DNA of 64,000 nt from Clostridium_AD estertheticum_D (GTDB taxonomy: Bacteria; Bacillota; Clostridia; Clostridiales; Clostridiaceae), in contig NZ_JAHLDM010000006.1 in assembly GCF_018861295.1 (NCBI RefSeq), positions 62,001 through 126,000 of the forward strand, read 5' to 3'. The position numbers were made by a program, and so were the translations under genes. Numbering within the stretch: position 1 is the first letter of the stretch; each line of letters starts with the position of its first letter. Below, one piece after another: positions 15,839 to 26,036 of the stretch. Below the pieces are notes generated by a model. It was given only the letters and a program-made list of their open reading frames with translations. It was not told the DNA's origin and did no database searches.

Positions 15839-17773
15839 ATGGCTACAATTAGACTAACTACAGCGCAAGCATTAATCAAATTTTTAAATAACCAGTTTGT
15901 GAGTTTTGATGGTAAAGAAGAAAGATTTGTTGAAGGGATTTTTACAATATTTGGGCATGGAAATGTACTAGGTCTTGGGCAAGCATTAGAGCAAGATCCA
16001 GGTGATTTAATAGTTCGTCAAGGAAGAAATGAACAAGGTATGGCTCAAGCGGCTGTAGCTTTTGCAAAGCAAAAAAGAAGAAAACAAATATACGCGTGCA
16101 CATCATCTGTAGGACCTGGTGCTGCTAATATGATAACTGCTGCAGCAACAGCAACAGCAAATAATATACCTGTACTATTATTGCCAGGTGATACATTTGC
16201 TACAAGGCAGCCAGATCCTGTACTTCAGCAAGTTGAACAAGAACACAATGCTTCAATTAGTACAAATGATGCTTTTAAACCTGTAACTAAATATTGGGAT
16301 AGAGTGAGCAGACCGGAACAATTGATGTCAGCTATGATAAATGCAATGAGAGTATTAACAGATGAGGGAGATACTGGCGCAGTATGTATTGCACTGCCAC
16401 AAGATGTTCAAGCAGAAGCTTATGATTATCCAGAATATTTTTTCAATAAGAGAGTTCATAGAATTGAAAGAAGAAAAGGTACAGATGCAGAACTAGAAGA
16501 TGCTATAAGCTTAATAATTAGAAAGAAAAAACCATTAATTATTTGTGGTGGAGGAGCCAAATATTCAGAGGCCGGTGAAGAACTAAAGAAATTTGCGCAG
16601 GAATTTAACATACCTATTGCTGAAACGCAGGCAGGAAAAAGTACAGTAGAATCAACTCATTATCTAAATTTAGGTGGAGTCGGAGTTACAGGCAATCGTG
16701 CTGCAAATCTTATAGCTAAAGACGCTGACTTAATAATAGGACTTGGAACAAGATTTACAGATTTTACAACGGGTTCTAAAGGATTATTTAAAAATGATGA
16801 AGTTGAGTTTTTAACAATAAATACATCTAGATATAATGCAAATAAAATGGATGCTACTAAAGTTGTTGGAGATGTATTGGTTAATTTAGAAGAACTTATG
16901 TATAAGCTTATTAAAAAAGGATATAAGAGCAAATATAACAAAGAAATTTCTGATGCGAAAAATAAGTGGGAAAAAGAAATTGATAGATTATATAGTATAA
17001 AATATGGTGAAGATGATTTCAAACCAGAAATAGCAAGGCAAAATGAAGCAAGTTTAAAAGAATTTTATGAACTTTGCGGAGAAGCTCTTCCACAAACTAC
17101 AGCTATAGGTGAAATTAACAAGTTCCTTGAAAAAGATTATGTTGTAGTTGGTGCTTCAGGCAGTTTACCAGGAGATCTACAAAGGTTATGGGTTTCAAAA
17201 GATAAATATAGCTACCATATGGAATATGGTTTTTCATGCATGGGATATGAAATATCAGGAGCTTTAGGAGTGAAGCTTGCAGAACCTAATAAAGAGGTAT
17301 ATGCAATGGTTGGTGATGGAAGTTACTTAATGCTTCATTCGGAACTTGTAACCTCTATTCAAGAAAATAAGAAGATAAATGTATTGTTATTTGATAATAG
17401 CGGATTTGGTTGTATTAACAATCTAGAAATGGGAAATGGAATGGGTAGTTTTGGAACCGAATTTAGATATAGAAGTGAAGAAAGTGGTAAGCTTGATGGT
17501 GGACTAATTTCAATAGATTTTGCAAAATGTGCGCAGGGGTATGGAGTGAAAAGCTATACAGTTAAAACAATAGAAGAGCTTAAAGCAGCACTAGTAGATG
17601 CAAAAAAACAAACTAGATCTACTTTAATAGATATAAAAACACTTCCAAAAACAATGACAGATGGTTATGATTCTTGGTGGCATATAGGTGTTGCTGAGGT
17701 TTCTAATAAAGAATCAATAAAAAAAGCTTATATTGATAAAAAAGATAATCTTATAAATGCAAGGAAATACTAA
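15839..17773 (+). CDS. iolD: 3D-(3,5/4)-trihydroxycyclohexane-1,2-dione hydrolase IolD
   Basis: A thiamine-diphosphate-dependent ring-opening hydrolase of 644 residues. It has the acetolactate-synthase layout: N-terminal Pyr domain with the catalytic Glu (QGRNEQGMAQAA), a central domain, and a C-terminal ThDP domain with VGDGSY...LLFDNSGFGCINN. The start at 15839 is preferred because AGGAGG lies 6 nt upstream; the in-frame ATG at 15824 overlaps that SD. It gives 5-deoxy-glucuronate, the IolB substrate. Confidence 0.95.
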   Translation: MATIRLTTAQALIKFLNNQFVSFDGKEERFVEGIFTIFGHGNVLGLGQALEQDPGDLIVRQGRNEQGMAQAAVAFAKQKRRKQIYACTSSVGPGAANMITAAATATANNIPVLLLPGDTFATRQPDPVLQQVEQEHNASISTNDAFKPVTKYWDRVSRPEQLMSAMINAMRVLTDEGDTGAVCIALPQDVQAEAYDYPEYFFNKRVHRIERRKGTDAELEDAISLIIRKKKPLIICGGGAKYSEAGEELKKFAQEFNIPIAETQAGKSTVESTHYLNLGGVGVTGNRAANLIAKDADLIIGLGTRFTDFTTGSKGLFKNDEVEFLTINTSRYNANKMDATKVVGDVLVNLEELMYKLIKKGYKSKYNKEISDAKNKWEKEIDRLYSIKYGEDDFKPEIARQNEASLKEFYELCGEALPQTTAIGEINKFLEKDYVVVGASGSLPGDLQRLWVSKDKYSYHMEYGFSCMGYEISGALGVKLAEPNKEVYAMVGDGSYLMLHSELVTSIQENKKINVLLFDNSGFGCINNLEMGNGMGSFGTEFRYRSEESGKLDGGLISIDFAKCAQGYGVKSYTVKTIEELKAALVDAKKQTRSTLIDIKTLPKTMTDGYDSWWHIGVAEVSNKESIKKAYIDKKDNLINARKY

Positions 17774-17792
17774 AACTAGAGGAGATGCTATT

Positions 17793-18806
17793 ATGTTAAA
17801 AGTTGGAATTATTGGTGCAGGAAGAATTGGGAAGGTACATGGAGAAAGTATATCAAAATATGTGAAAAATGCTGAAATAAAGTCAATTGCGGATGCATAC
17901 TTAAATGATGAAACAAGAGAATGGGCGAAAAGTAAAGGAATACATGAGGTGTATTCTGATTATAAAAAAATATTAGAAGATCCAGAAATTGATGCAGTAT
18001 TAATTTGCTCTTCAACAGATACGCATTCTCCAATCTCAATAGAGGCAATAAGAGCAGGAAAACATGTTTTTTGTGAAAAGCCAATTGATCATGATTTATC
18101 AAGAATAAAAGAAGTTATTAATGAATTAGGTAAAACTAAGGTTAAATATCAAGTAGGTTTTAATAGAAGATTTGATCATAATTTTATGTCAGTTAAGAAT
18201 GCGGTTGTTGCCGGAAAAATTGGAGAACCTCGTATCTTAAAAATAACTTCAAGAGATCCTGAGGCACCTTCAATTGATTATGTAAAAGTTTCTGGTGGCA
18301 TGTTTTTAGATATGACAATTCATGATTTTGATATGGTAAGATATCTTTTAGATAGTGAAGTGAAAGAGGTATATGCAGCTGGTGGGGTATTAATTGATAA
18401 GGCTATAGGTGAGGCTGGAGATATTGATACAGCAATTATAACATTAAAGATGAAAAATGGAACTTTAGCAGTTATTGATAACTCAAGGCAATCAGCTTAT
18501 GGATATGATCAAAGGGCAGAAGTATTTGGATCATTAGGTCAAGTTGCAGTAGCAAATGACAGCACTTCAACAGCCGTAATATCAAATGAAAATGGTGTTA
18601 CAGGAGAAAAGCCTTTATTTTTCTTCCTAGAAAGATATATGCAAGCTTATGCACTAGAAGTAACAGAATTTATTGACGCAATTGTAAATAATACACCTAC
18701 GCCTGTAAATGCAGAAGATGGTTTACAAGCTGTATTAATTGGTGTAGCCGCTACAAAATCATTACATGAGAATAGACCAGTTAAAATATCTGAAATTAAA
18801 TATTAG
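17793..18806 (+). CDS. iolG: Inositol 2-dehydrogenase IolG
   Basis: A Gfo/Idh/MocA-family NAD-dependent dehydrogenase (337 residues), the first step of the pathway: myo-inositol to 2-keto-myo-inositol with NADH. It has the Rossmann motif VGIIGAGRIGKVHG, CEKPIDHD with the catalytic Lys, and the HDFDMVRYL metal/substrate motif. The ATG at 17793 follows AGAGGAGA; an ORF extension to 17757 overlaps iolD and has no SD. Only one copy is present and no iolX or iolI is nearby. Confidence 0.93.
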   Translation: MLKVGIIGAGRIGKVHGESISKYVKNAEIKSIADAYLNDETREWAKSKGIHEVYSDYKKILEDPEIDAVLICSSTDTHSPISIEAIRAGKHVFCEKPIDHDLSRIKEVINELGKTKVKYQVGFNRRFDHNFMSVKNAVVAGKIGEPRILKITSRDPEAPSIDYVKVSGGMFLDMTIHDFDMVRYLLDSEVKEVYAAGGVLIDKAIGEAGDIDTAIITLKMKNGTLAVIDNSRQSAYGYDQRAEVFGSLGQVAVANDSTSTAVISNENGVTGEKPLFFFLERYMQAYALEVTEFIDAIVNNTPTPVNAEDGLQAVLIGVAATKSLHENRPVKISEIKY

Positions 18807-18836
18807 ATGCAATTTTAGAATTGGGGGGATTATATT

Positions 18837-19733
18837 ATGTTTAATAACAATAAAGTAAAATTGGGAATTTGTCCAATAGGTTGGACGAATGATGACATGC
18901 CAGATTTAGGAAAAGAAAATACTTTTGAGCAAGCTGTAAGCGAAATGGCTCTTGCAGGATTTAAAGGTACAGAAGTAGGCAATAAATATCCTAAAAATGT
19001 GGAGGATTTAAAAAAAGCCCTTGATTTAAGAGGATTACAAATAGCAAGTGCTTGGTTTAGTTCATTTCTAACAACTAAGCCATTTGAAGAAACTAAGAAA
19101 GATTTTATTGCACATAGAAATTTCTTGTATGCTATGGGGGCTAAGGTAATTGTTGTATCAGAGCAAGGGCATAGTATACAGGGACAGATGGATGTTCCAA
19201 TATTTGAAGGTAAATATCATATGAATGAAAATGAATGGAAGAGCTTTGCAGATGGACTTAATAAATTAGGCGAAATTGCAAAAGAAAAGGATATGAAAGT
19301 AGTTTACCACCATCATATGGGAACGGTAGTTCAGACTACTGAAGAGATAGATAAACTTATGGATATGACAGATGATAGTTTAGTTTACTTGTTGTATGAT
19401 ACAGGACATTTGGTGTATTCAGGAGAAGATCCATTAGCTATATTAAAGAAGTATGTAAAAAGAATAAAACACGTACATTTAAAAGATGTACGACCAGAGA
19501 AAAAAGCTAAGGTTAAAAAAGAAAAATTAAGTTTCCTTAGGGGAGTTAGAGAAGGAGCTTTTACAGTTCCGGGAGATGGATGTATAGATTTTGTACCAAT
19601 ATTTAAAGTACTTTCTGATAACGATTACGAGGGATGGCTATTGGTAGAGGCTGAACAGGATCCAGCAATAGCAAATCCGTTGGAATATGCAAAAAAGGCT
19701 AGGGCATATATTTATAAAACAACCCAATTATAA
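18837..19733 (+). CDS. iolE: Myo-inosose-2 dehydratase IolE
   Basis: A 298-residue TIM-barrel dehydratase of the xylose-isomerase-like superfamily. It converts 2-keto-myo-inositol to the trihydroxycyclohexanedione used by IolD. IolE features include LGICPIGWTNDDMPDLG at the N-terminus, YHHHMGTVVQT, LLYDTGHLVYSG and HVHLKDVRP. The SD is GGGGGG. It sits between iolG and the transporter. Confidence 0.95.
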   Translation: MFNNNKVKLGICPIGWTNDDMPDLGKENTFEQAVSEMALAGFKGTEVGNKYPKNVEDLKKALDLRGLQIASAWFSSFLTTKPFEETKKDFIAHRNFLYAMGAKVIVVSEQGHSIQGQMDVPIFEGKYHMNENEWKSFADGLNKLGEIAKEKDMKVVYHHHMGTVVQTTEEIDKLMDMTDDSLVYLLYDTGHLVYSGEDPLAILKKYVKRIKHVHLKDVRPEKKAKVKKEKLSFLRGVREGAFTVPGDGCIDFVPIFKVLSDNDYEGWLLVEAEQDPAIANPLEYAKKARAYIYKTTQL

Positions 19734-19778
19734 GAAAACACATTATTTGTGTAATAGTATAGGGAGGAAGTGTTAATT

Positions 19779-21134
19779 ATGAGTATATTTAAATGGTTTT
19801 TATCCGGTGATGAAAAACCTCGTATTAAAGATGAATCAAAGGTCAAACACATGTTTAAGCGCGCTAGGGTTCAAGGATTAACAGCCATGATTATTGGTTA
19901 TGGCATGTACTATGTTATGAGATTGACGCTAGGTGTTGTAAAACAACCGATGATTAGGGAAGGATTTACGCCTATGCAACTTGGCTCAATCGGTGCTGCG
20001 ATGACAATTGCAATTGCATTTGGTAAATGCATAAATGGATTCCTTGCTGACAGGTGTAATATTAAAAAAATTGTTCCAATAGGATTATTGGGTGCAGCAG
20101 TAGCTAATTTGATTTTGGGATTTTCTCATAGTTATTGGGTCTTTTTAGTGTTGTGGTTTATAAACGGATGTTTTCAATCAATGGGTTCAGCTCCATGCAT
20201 TGTATCTATATCACAATGGTTTTCAAAGAGTAAATTAGCAACATATTATGGTGTTTTTAGTATTGCACATTACGTTGGTGAAGTAGCAACTTTTGTTGGT
20301 ACATCAATGTTAGTAGTTGCATTTGGTTGGCATTCGGCATTTTATGTTCCAGGAGTTGTATGTATTTTCTTGGCAGTTATGATGCATAGATCTATGTATG
20401 ATCGTCCTCAAGCTTATGGTTTACCTTCTGCAAATGAATTTGAGGGTGAGGCGGTTATTGCTAAAAAAGAAAAAAATATATCAACAAAAGAAGCTCAATG
20501 GGAAGCAATTAAAAATCCATATGTTTGGATAGTAGCTGTGAGTGCAATTTGTTTGGGTATTGTAAGGTACTCTATTGATAGTTGGGGTGTTTTATTTCTA
20601 CAAGAACAAAAGGGCTATAGTCTAGTTATGGCAGGGAGTATTATTGCAATATCACCAATAATGGGAGGTCTTGGTTCACTATTATCAGGTGTCATATCGG
20701 ATAAAGTTTTTAAATCACGTCATGCTGTGACAACAATTGTTTTTGGATTGGTAATGTTAATAGGTATAATCGGGTTCTGTTATGCACCAGCTGGAAGTCG
20801 AATTCTTAATATGATTTTTTTAGCTATATTTGGTTTTGGATTAGGTGTCAATTTATGTTTTATCGGAGGCATGCTTGCTGTAGATTTTTGTTCGCAAAAA
20901 GCTACAGGTGCAGCAATGGGGATAGTTGGCTTACTTGCATATTGTGGCGCAACATTACAAGAGTTTGTTAATGCTAAACTAATGAGTATCAGTAAAATCG
21001 TTGTTAATGGCACTGTTACTTACAATTTTAATTATATTATGTTGTTTTGGGTAATTTCAGTTATTATAATGACATTAGTTATTGTTCCAACATTATGGGC
21101 TAAAAAGGTAAAAAAGGAAGCAGTATCGATGTAA
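19779..21134 (+). CDS. Organophosphate:Pi antiporter-family MFS transporter
   Basis: A 12-segment major facilitator of about 450 residues whose best fit is the organophosphate:phosphate antiporter family (GlpT, UhpT, PgtP): YYVMRLTLGVVKQPMI near the first helix, then FINGCFQSMGSAPCIVSISQWFSKSK, a loop typical of this family. GTG at 19770 and ATG at 19779 are both in frame; GGGAGGAAG precedes the ATG by about 8 nt. It is the last gene of the iol operon, before a terminator. The natural cargo may be an inositol phosphate or a glycerophospho-compound instead of free inositol, which is probably carried by the symporter at 27455. Confidence 0.85.
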   Translation: MSIFKWFLSGDEKPRIKDESKVKHMFKRARVQGLTAMIIGYGMYYVMRLTLGVVKQPMIREGFTPMQLGSIGAAMTIAIAFGKCINGFLADRCNIKKIVPIGLLGAAVANLILGFSHSYWVFLVLWFINGCFQSMGSAPCIVSISQWFSKSKLATYYGVFSIAHYVGEVATFVGTSMLVVAFGWHSAFYVPGVVCIFLAVMMHRSMYDRPQAYGLPSANEFEGEAVIAKKEKNISTKEAQWEAIKNPYVWIVAVSAICLGIVRYSIDSWGVLFLQEQKGYSLVMAGSIIAISPIMGGLGSLLSGVISDKVFKSRHAVTTIVFGLVMLIGIIGFCYAPAGSRILNMIFLAIFGFGLGVNLCFIGGMLAVDFCSQKATGAAMGIVGLLAYCGATLQEFVNAKLMSISKIVVNGTVTYNFNYIMLFWVISVIIMTLVIVPTLWAKKVKKEAVSM

Positions 21135-21187
21135 CTATAAGATAACTGAACACTGTTCAAAGTTTTAAAAGAACTTTTAAATTTAAA

Positions 21188-21232
21188 ATAAATCATACAA
21201 AATATCCTCATGATTTTTGTATGATTTATAAT
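21188..21232 (+). terminator. Terminator of the iol operon
   Basis: ATAAATCATACAAAA (21188-21202) pairs with TTTTTGTATGATTTAT around an 11-nt loop, followed by an A/T-rich tail. Confidence 0.75.
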
Positions 21233-21325
21233 TATATAGTCGATTAAAAACAATATTAAATTATTTTTAAAGTGTAAGCTACTGTAGAAAAACATAAATT
21301 CATTTATATTGGAGGAAATATTAAA

Positions 21326-24244
21326 ATGGTTGAGGATGTTATGCTGAATGGACCGTATTTGCTATCACCAACTACAAACAGTATGACTGTAGTTTGGGAA
21401 ACTCGAACCCGGATAAAAACGAATGTATTTTATGGAATATATGGACAGCTGGATCAAAGTATAGAAGTATGCATTCACAAAGAAACATCCTGTAAAGATA
21501 ATGCTGACGGCAACTTTATTTGTATGGCTATTATAAATAACCTTGATTCAAATACTCAATATAGTTACATGATTCAGTTAGAATCTGGAGAAAAGGTGCG
21601 AGGTAATTTTAAAACTCTAAATGATAATCCCGATAAAATAAAGATTTTCACAATAAGTGATTCTCATTTATTTTATACGAACAAGCAATTTTCAAACATA
21701 GTTATGAGAAATAAACCGGATTTCATTATTCATGTTGGAGATATTCCATTTGGGACAGGTTATCAACGTGAACAATATGAAAATAATTGGTTTAAAAAAA
21801 TCCCTGAAGTACTAAAAACAATACCATTTATCTATATACCTGGTAATCATGATGATGGTCCATTTTACAACGATTTTTTTACTTTCCCGCAATCAAAAAT
21901 TTACCACTGTGATGAAACTGGGAGGACATTTTCATTTGACTATGGAAAAACACATTTTTTAATGATTGATAGCAATTCTTGGGGTCTGTTTGAAATGAAC
22001 GCAGTTAATTCGGGCTTACTTGTTGATGTTAAGACTAAAAAACTAATTAAGGATACATTAGATTGGGTAATTGATGATTTAAAATTAGAGCAATCGCAAA
22101 GTGCGGAATGGAGAGTAATGGTGCTTCATCATCCATATACAGATGAATTTAATAATAAATATATTGTTCCTATTGCTGAAAAATATAATGTTAATTTTGT
22201 GCTCAGTGGTCATCTACATTACTATATTAAGAATATATCTATAAATCCTAAGATTGGTGCGAAGACAGTTTACATAACACAAGGAAGTGCACAAGATGGG
22301 GAAAATGAATTAAATTTAGGAGAGTCTGATAAACGTTTATTAGCTGAATTTCCAGAAGTTATCGCTACTGGAAAAGGAGATTATGGTTGCATAAACATAG
22401 TAAAGGATAGGTTTGATTATCAAAGTTTTGGGTTTGAAAATGATAATCCACAAGAAATTTTGGTGGATACAGTAATTTTAACCAATGAAGAGCCTAAAAT
22501 TATTATTTCAAACGTTCAAATTACTACTCTTGATAATTTTGGGCATATTCAAATTACTGGTAAAACTAGAAATGTAGGAAGTGGTATAGCGGCTGTAACA
22601 GTTAGGGTTAACGATAATGAGATTGAACATGTAATTAATTTGTTTGGTAATAAAGGCGAAGAGAGAGTTATTGCATTAAATTGTAATGAGGAAATTTTTT
22701 TTGTGGCAATATATGAAGCAAAAATTCCTGGACAACATGGATTACGAGTAACAAATGTAACTAAAAATATTATAGTTTCTGAACCTAAGCAATTAACATT
22801 TGAATATATGAAACTTAAAGTTGACAATGATAAAAATACGAATTTGTTAAGTGCTAGTGTTGAAATTACAAATAATCTAAAAAATGATCTACATGTTCCG
22901 GTTGAGTTTTTTATTGACGAAAATATTATTGAAACAAAAATGGTGTCATTAAGGGGATATGAGAAGAAACTTATCCAGTATTATCATAAATTCTTACGTG
23001 GTGGAAACTATCGTGTGAAAATAGCTAACTTAGAGGAGAAAGAAATTAAGATACAAAGCACTTTACGCATAATACCAAGAGTTAAAGATTTATCTGGAAA
23101 TGGTAATGATGCACTTTTACACGGTACACCAAGGGTTGTTAAAGAGGCTGACAGGGTGGTGGTGAAGTTAGATCAATACAGCGATTATTTAGAAATCCCT
23201 GATAGCGATAGCTTGCATGTAAATGAAGGTTTTACGGGCGTGGTATGGGCAAATATTAGCCGATTGGCTAAGAATACGGAGATGGGGCATAATCCATTGA
23301 TGGCTAAAGGAAAGTCAATTGGGTGGGGTGCAACATATTTATTGCGTATGGTAGTTGAGCGAGCAGGAAGTTTAAAATGGGGAACATGTTATGATGGTAC
23401 AGAATACCATTGGCAGGGTGGTAATATAAGCTTAAATGAATGGGTTCAATATACAGTTAGTTTTTGTAAAAAAAGTGGTGGTGATTCTTATTGTAATGCA
23501 AATAAAGTTGCATCGATTTTAGGTATTCCAATGGAATCTAAACTAAGGAATTGGGAAAATGAACCATTATTTATTGGATATTCGTATATTGGACATGTTA
23601 TTACAGAAATTGGTAGACCAAAATATTTTACGCATTTGCCAGCGCAGATTAGTCAAGTTAGATTTTATAGAACAAAGCTAACCTGTGATGAAAACCAGTT
23701 TATTTATGAAAATCCTATTGAAATTGGACCTAAATCCGACGAATTAGCGGTTTGGTTAGACTTTAGTAATATTGAAAACAAAGGCACACATATCACTGAA
23801 TGGAGACGCCCAGCACAATTTAAACCTTCTTATAAAACAGAAAAAAAATGTTGGAATTTTAATCAATTAAAAATCACTGCTGTTGTACCAAGTCCAGCTT
23901 ATTTAGAGGCAATAGTGGAAATTTCTGATGATGGCGAGTTGGTAAAGGATTCAAAGAATATTTGTATTGAAAATGGGACTAGATATGTTGATCTGTTAGA
24001 CTTACAACAGGGACAGTATATTAGAATAGTGACAAAATTTACAGCTGAGGTCGGTGGTAAGGGTACTTTTATCCCTGAGTTGTCAGAATATCAAGTAACT
24101 GCTTCAACCGAGAATGATTTTACGGAAATAATATGGGGAACGCGAAGTGATTGGGAAAAAGGTAATTTGATAGGTGCAATTGGTTTCGAATCTAGTGATA
24201 GGCTAAAAACTTTTGATGAATATACAGATGTTATTCATGGATGA
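21326..24244 (+). CDS. Purple-acid-phosphatase-like metallophosphoesterase with LamG domain
   Basis: A 972-residue multidomain protein. Residues about 5-100 form a fibronectin-III-like domain as in purple acid phosphatases. About 105-370 is a calcineurin-like phosphoesterase with all metal motifs (ISDSHLF, HVGDIPFG, PGNHDDG, VLHHPYTDE, SGHLHYY). Further beta domains follow, then a concanavalin/LamG domain at about 590-800 (VKDLSGNGNDALLHG, EGFTGVVWANI). No signal peptide or anchor is visible, so it may be cytoplasmic or exported by another route. It has a GGAGG SD and lies just behind the iol operon. It could free inositol from phosphorylated inositols; this is inference. Confidence 0.8.
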   Translation: MVEDVMLNGPYLLSPTTNSMTVVWETRTRIKTNVFYGIYGQLDQSIEVCIHKETSCKDNADGNFICMAIINNLDSNTQYSYMIQLESGEKVRGNFKTLNDNPDKIKIFTISDSHLFYTNKQFSNIVMRNKPDFIIHVGDIPFGTGYQREQYENNWFKKIPEVLKTIPFIYIPGNHDDGPFYNDFFTFPQSKIYHCDETGRTFSFDYGKTHFLMIDSNSWGLFEMNAVNSGLLVDVKTKKLIKDTLDWVIDDLKLEQSQSAEWRVMVLHHPYTDEFNNKYIVPIAEKYNVNFVLSGHLHYYIKNISINPKIGAKTVYITQGSAQDGENELNLGESDKRLLAEFPEVIATGKGDYGCINIVKDRFDYQSFGFENDNPQEILVDTVILTNEEPKIIISNVQITTLDNFGHIQITGKTRNVGSGIAAVTVRVNDNEIEHVINLFGNKGEERVIALNCNEEIFFVAIYEAKIPGQHGLRVTNVTKNIIVSEPKQLTFEYMKLKVDNDKNTNLLSASVEITNNLKNDLHVPVEFFIDENIIETKMVSLRGYEKKLIQYYHKFLRGGNYRVKIANLEEKEIKIQSTLRIIPRVKDLSGNGNDALLHGTPRVVKEADRVVVKLDQYSDYLEIPDSDSLHVNEGFTGVVWANISRLAKNTEMGHNPLMAKGKSIGWGATYLLRMVVERAGSLKWGTCYDGTEYHWQGGNISLNEWVQYTVSFCKKSGGDSYCNANKVASILGIPMESKLRNWENEPLFIGYSYIGHVITEIGRPKYFTHLPAQISQVRFYRTKLTCDENQFIYENPIEIGPKSDELAVWLDFSNIENKGTHITEWRRPAQFKPSYKTEKKCWNFNQLKITAVVPSPAYLEAIVEISDDGELVKDSKNICIENGTRYVDLLDLQQGQYIRIVTKFTAEVGGKGTFIPELSEYQVTASTENDFTEIIWGTRSDWEKGNLIGAIGFESSDRLKTFDEYTDVIHG

Positions 24245-24289
24245 TTATGTTATGTATTATGATTAGATTTAATTATTTTTATTTGTAAG

Positions 24290-24302
24290 CAGAAGTTTAG
24301 CA
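24290..24302 (+). repeat. Left terminal inverted repeat of the IS
   Basis: CAGAAGTTTAGCA, identical to the complement of 25853-25865. Confidence 0.8.
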
Positions 24303-24616
24303 CATGAATTTTTTTAAGGCGGTAGCCTGTTGATTTGTAATAGTTTATTGGTGATTACCAACAAAACCATAAATTCCGATTTTTACTGGAAATTAGAGTC
24401 AAAAAATTTGCAAAATAAAAGCATCCTTTTTATAATAGTTTTGCGAACAATAAAAAAAAGGATGCTGATAAAATAAGCAAAAGTTATTTAAAGCAATTAC
24501 TCACTTATATTAATAAGGTATATCATATAGGTGAAAAAATCAATACCTTAGAAGATAAAAGAATAAAATCTCCAGTAAAAGTTTCCACAATTATTTTTGT
24601 TGTATTATTCGGATTT

Positions 24617-25695
24617 ATGCTACAAATAAGAAGTTTTAATAGGTTAAATCACTGGCTTGAAAAAGGTAAATTCAAGAAAGTATTGCCCAAAAGAACTAGA
24701 GTTCCACGTATTGACGCCGTTAGGCGGTGTTTGAGTGATTTTGATTTAAAAGGCTTGAATAATGTTCATACCGATATAGTAAAAACTACTATAAAAAATA
24801 AGGTATTTAGAGCTGGTACTTTAGACGGGCTAAAAGTCGTAGCTATAGATGGTGTGGAGCTGTTTGAGAGTGCTAAAAAGTGTTGTGACAACTGTCTTTC
24901 ACGTACTCATAAGAATGGAGTTACTCATTATTTCCATAGGACAGTAGTATGTGCAACCGTAGGTTCAGACCAACATATTATTTTAGGGCAAGAAATGCTT
25001 GAACCTAAGAAAGACGGTTCAAAGAAGGATGAAGGTGAAATCACAGGCGGCAAGAGGCTAATAAAAGACCTATATAAAAAATATCATCATTTTGCAGATA
25101 TTATAGTTGCTGATGCTTTATACTGCAAGTCCACTTGGATTAAAGAGGTGCTTTCCATAGGCATGAATGCAGTTGTAAGAGTTAAGAATGAAAGGCTTCA
25201 CATCGTAAAAGATGCATTAGCTTTATTTAAATGCAAAGAGGCAGATGAAAGTTGGACTGTGAAGAAAAAAATAACAACTACACCATAATTAAAGCTTGGG
25301 ACGAAGCTCATTTTGAAATGCCAGCTTCAGATATAAAAGTAAGATTTATAAAATTTGTGGAACAAATTCATACTGGAGATAGTGTAGAAATTAAAGAAGC
25401 ATGGATTATAACAACAGATAAATTCACCTCAGTAAAAAGTTTGTGACTAATAATGCATAAGAGATGGGATATAGAAAACAATGCATTTCATCAGTTGAAA
25501 ACAGAATGGCATTTAGATCATTGTTTCCTTCAAGGCCCTACGGGCGTAGAAACAGTTTTAATGTTTATAATAATAGCATTTAATTTGATGCAACTATATT
25601 TTTTTAAGTGCATAAGAAGTTTTAGAAAGAAGCGTATGCTTCAAATAGACATTATAGAAGATAGTTGGGATAACCCACTATTTGTGAAGACATAA
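24617..25695 (+). pseudogene. Broken IS4-type DDE transposase
   Basis: The first piece (24617-25288) holds the first two catalytic Asp motifs (AIDGVELFES and VADALYCK). The frame then shifts by -1 at a run of seven A (about 25264-25270) into 25252-25446, which hits an in-frame TGA at about 25444. The last piece (25453-25695) holds the Glu motif RWDIENNAFHQLK. Coding similarity also extends upstream of 24617 without a usable start codon. At least two lesions make it non-functional; the A-run shift alone could have been programmed frameshifting, but the TGA is not explained by that. Confidence 0.85.
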
Positions 25696-25852
25696 TTCAA
25701 TATTAAAACTGGAAATTGATTATTAATATTTATTGGGGTGGGGGGAATTATAACTATTTTTAAGAAACAGTAGTCTGTGCACTTCCCAGTTATTCAACAA
25801 AATTTTAAAATATACAATTTCAGTAAATTGAAAATTATTACTGGAAATTTGC

Positions 25853-25865
25853 TGCTAAACTTCTG
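25853..25865 (-). repeat. Right terminal inverted repeat of the IS
   Basis: TGCTAAACTTCTG, the complement of the left end at 24290-24302. Confidence 0.8.
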
Positions 25866-25882
25866 TATAATTAGATGTGCTA

Positions 25883-25912
25883 TTGACGTATGTTGGTTAA
25901 GTTGTGTATAAT
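25883..25912 (+). promoter_or_regulatory. Promoter of the DeoR-family regulator, copy B of the repeated promoter
   Basis: TTGACG, 18-nt spacer TATGTTGGTTAAGTTGTG, TATAAT. It has the same TGTTGGTTAAGTT core as the iol and dehydrogenase promoters, which suggests autoregulation. It begins 17 nt after the IS right end. Confidence 0.7.
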
Positions 25913-26036
25913 TATAATTAAAAATCACAATAACTTACCAAAGAATATTAGATAATGCTGGACACGTTTCTATTAAACTATGTAATTAAAGTCGGCAATA
26001 TTTAATACAAAAAACATGAAGAGAGGATATCTTATA

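Larger units (their letters stand above)
24290..25865 (+). mobile_element. Inactive IS4-superfamily insertion sequence
   Basis: The ends are a 13-bp inverted repeat: CAGAAGTTTAGCA (24290-24302) and its complement (25853-25865), giving about 1.58 kb. Similarity continues imperfectly inward (AATTT), and ACTGGAAATT motifs recur inside both ends. The single transposase gene is broken. No clear target duplication is seen at the flanks. It lies directly before the promoter of the DeoR-family gene. Confidence 0.8.

Noticed and set aside
24617..25288. An intact 223-residue transposase gene.
   Set aside because: The DDE Glu motif lies in another frame further on, after a frameshift and a TGA.
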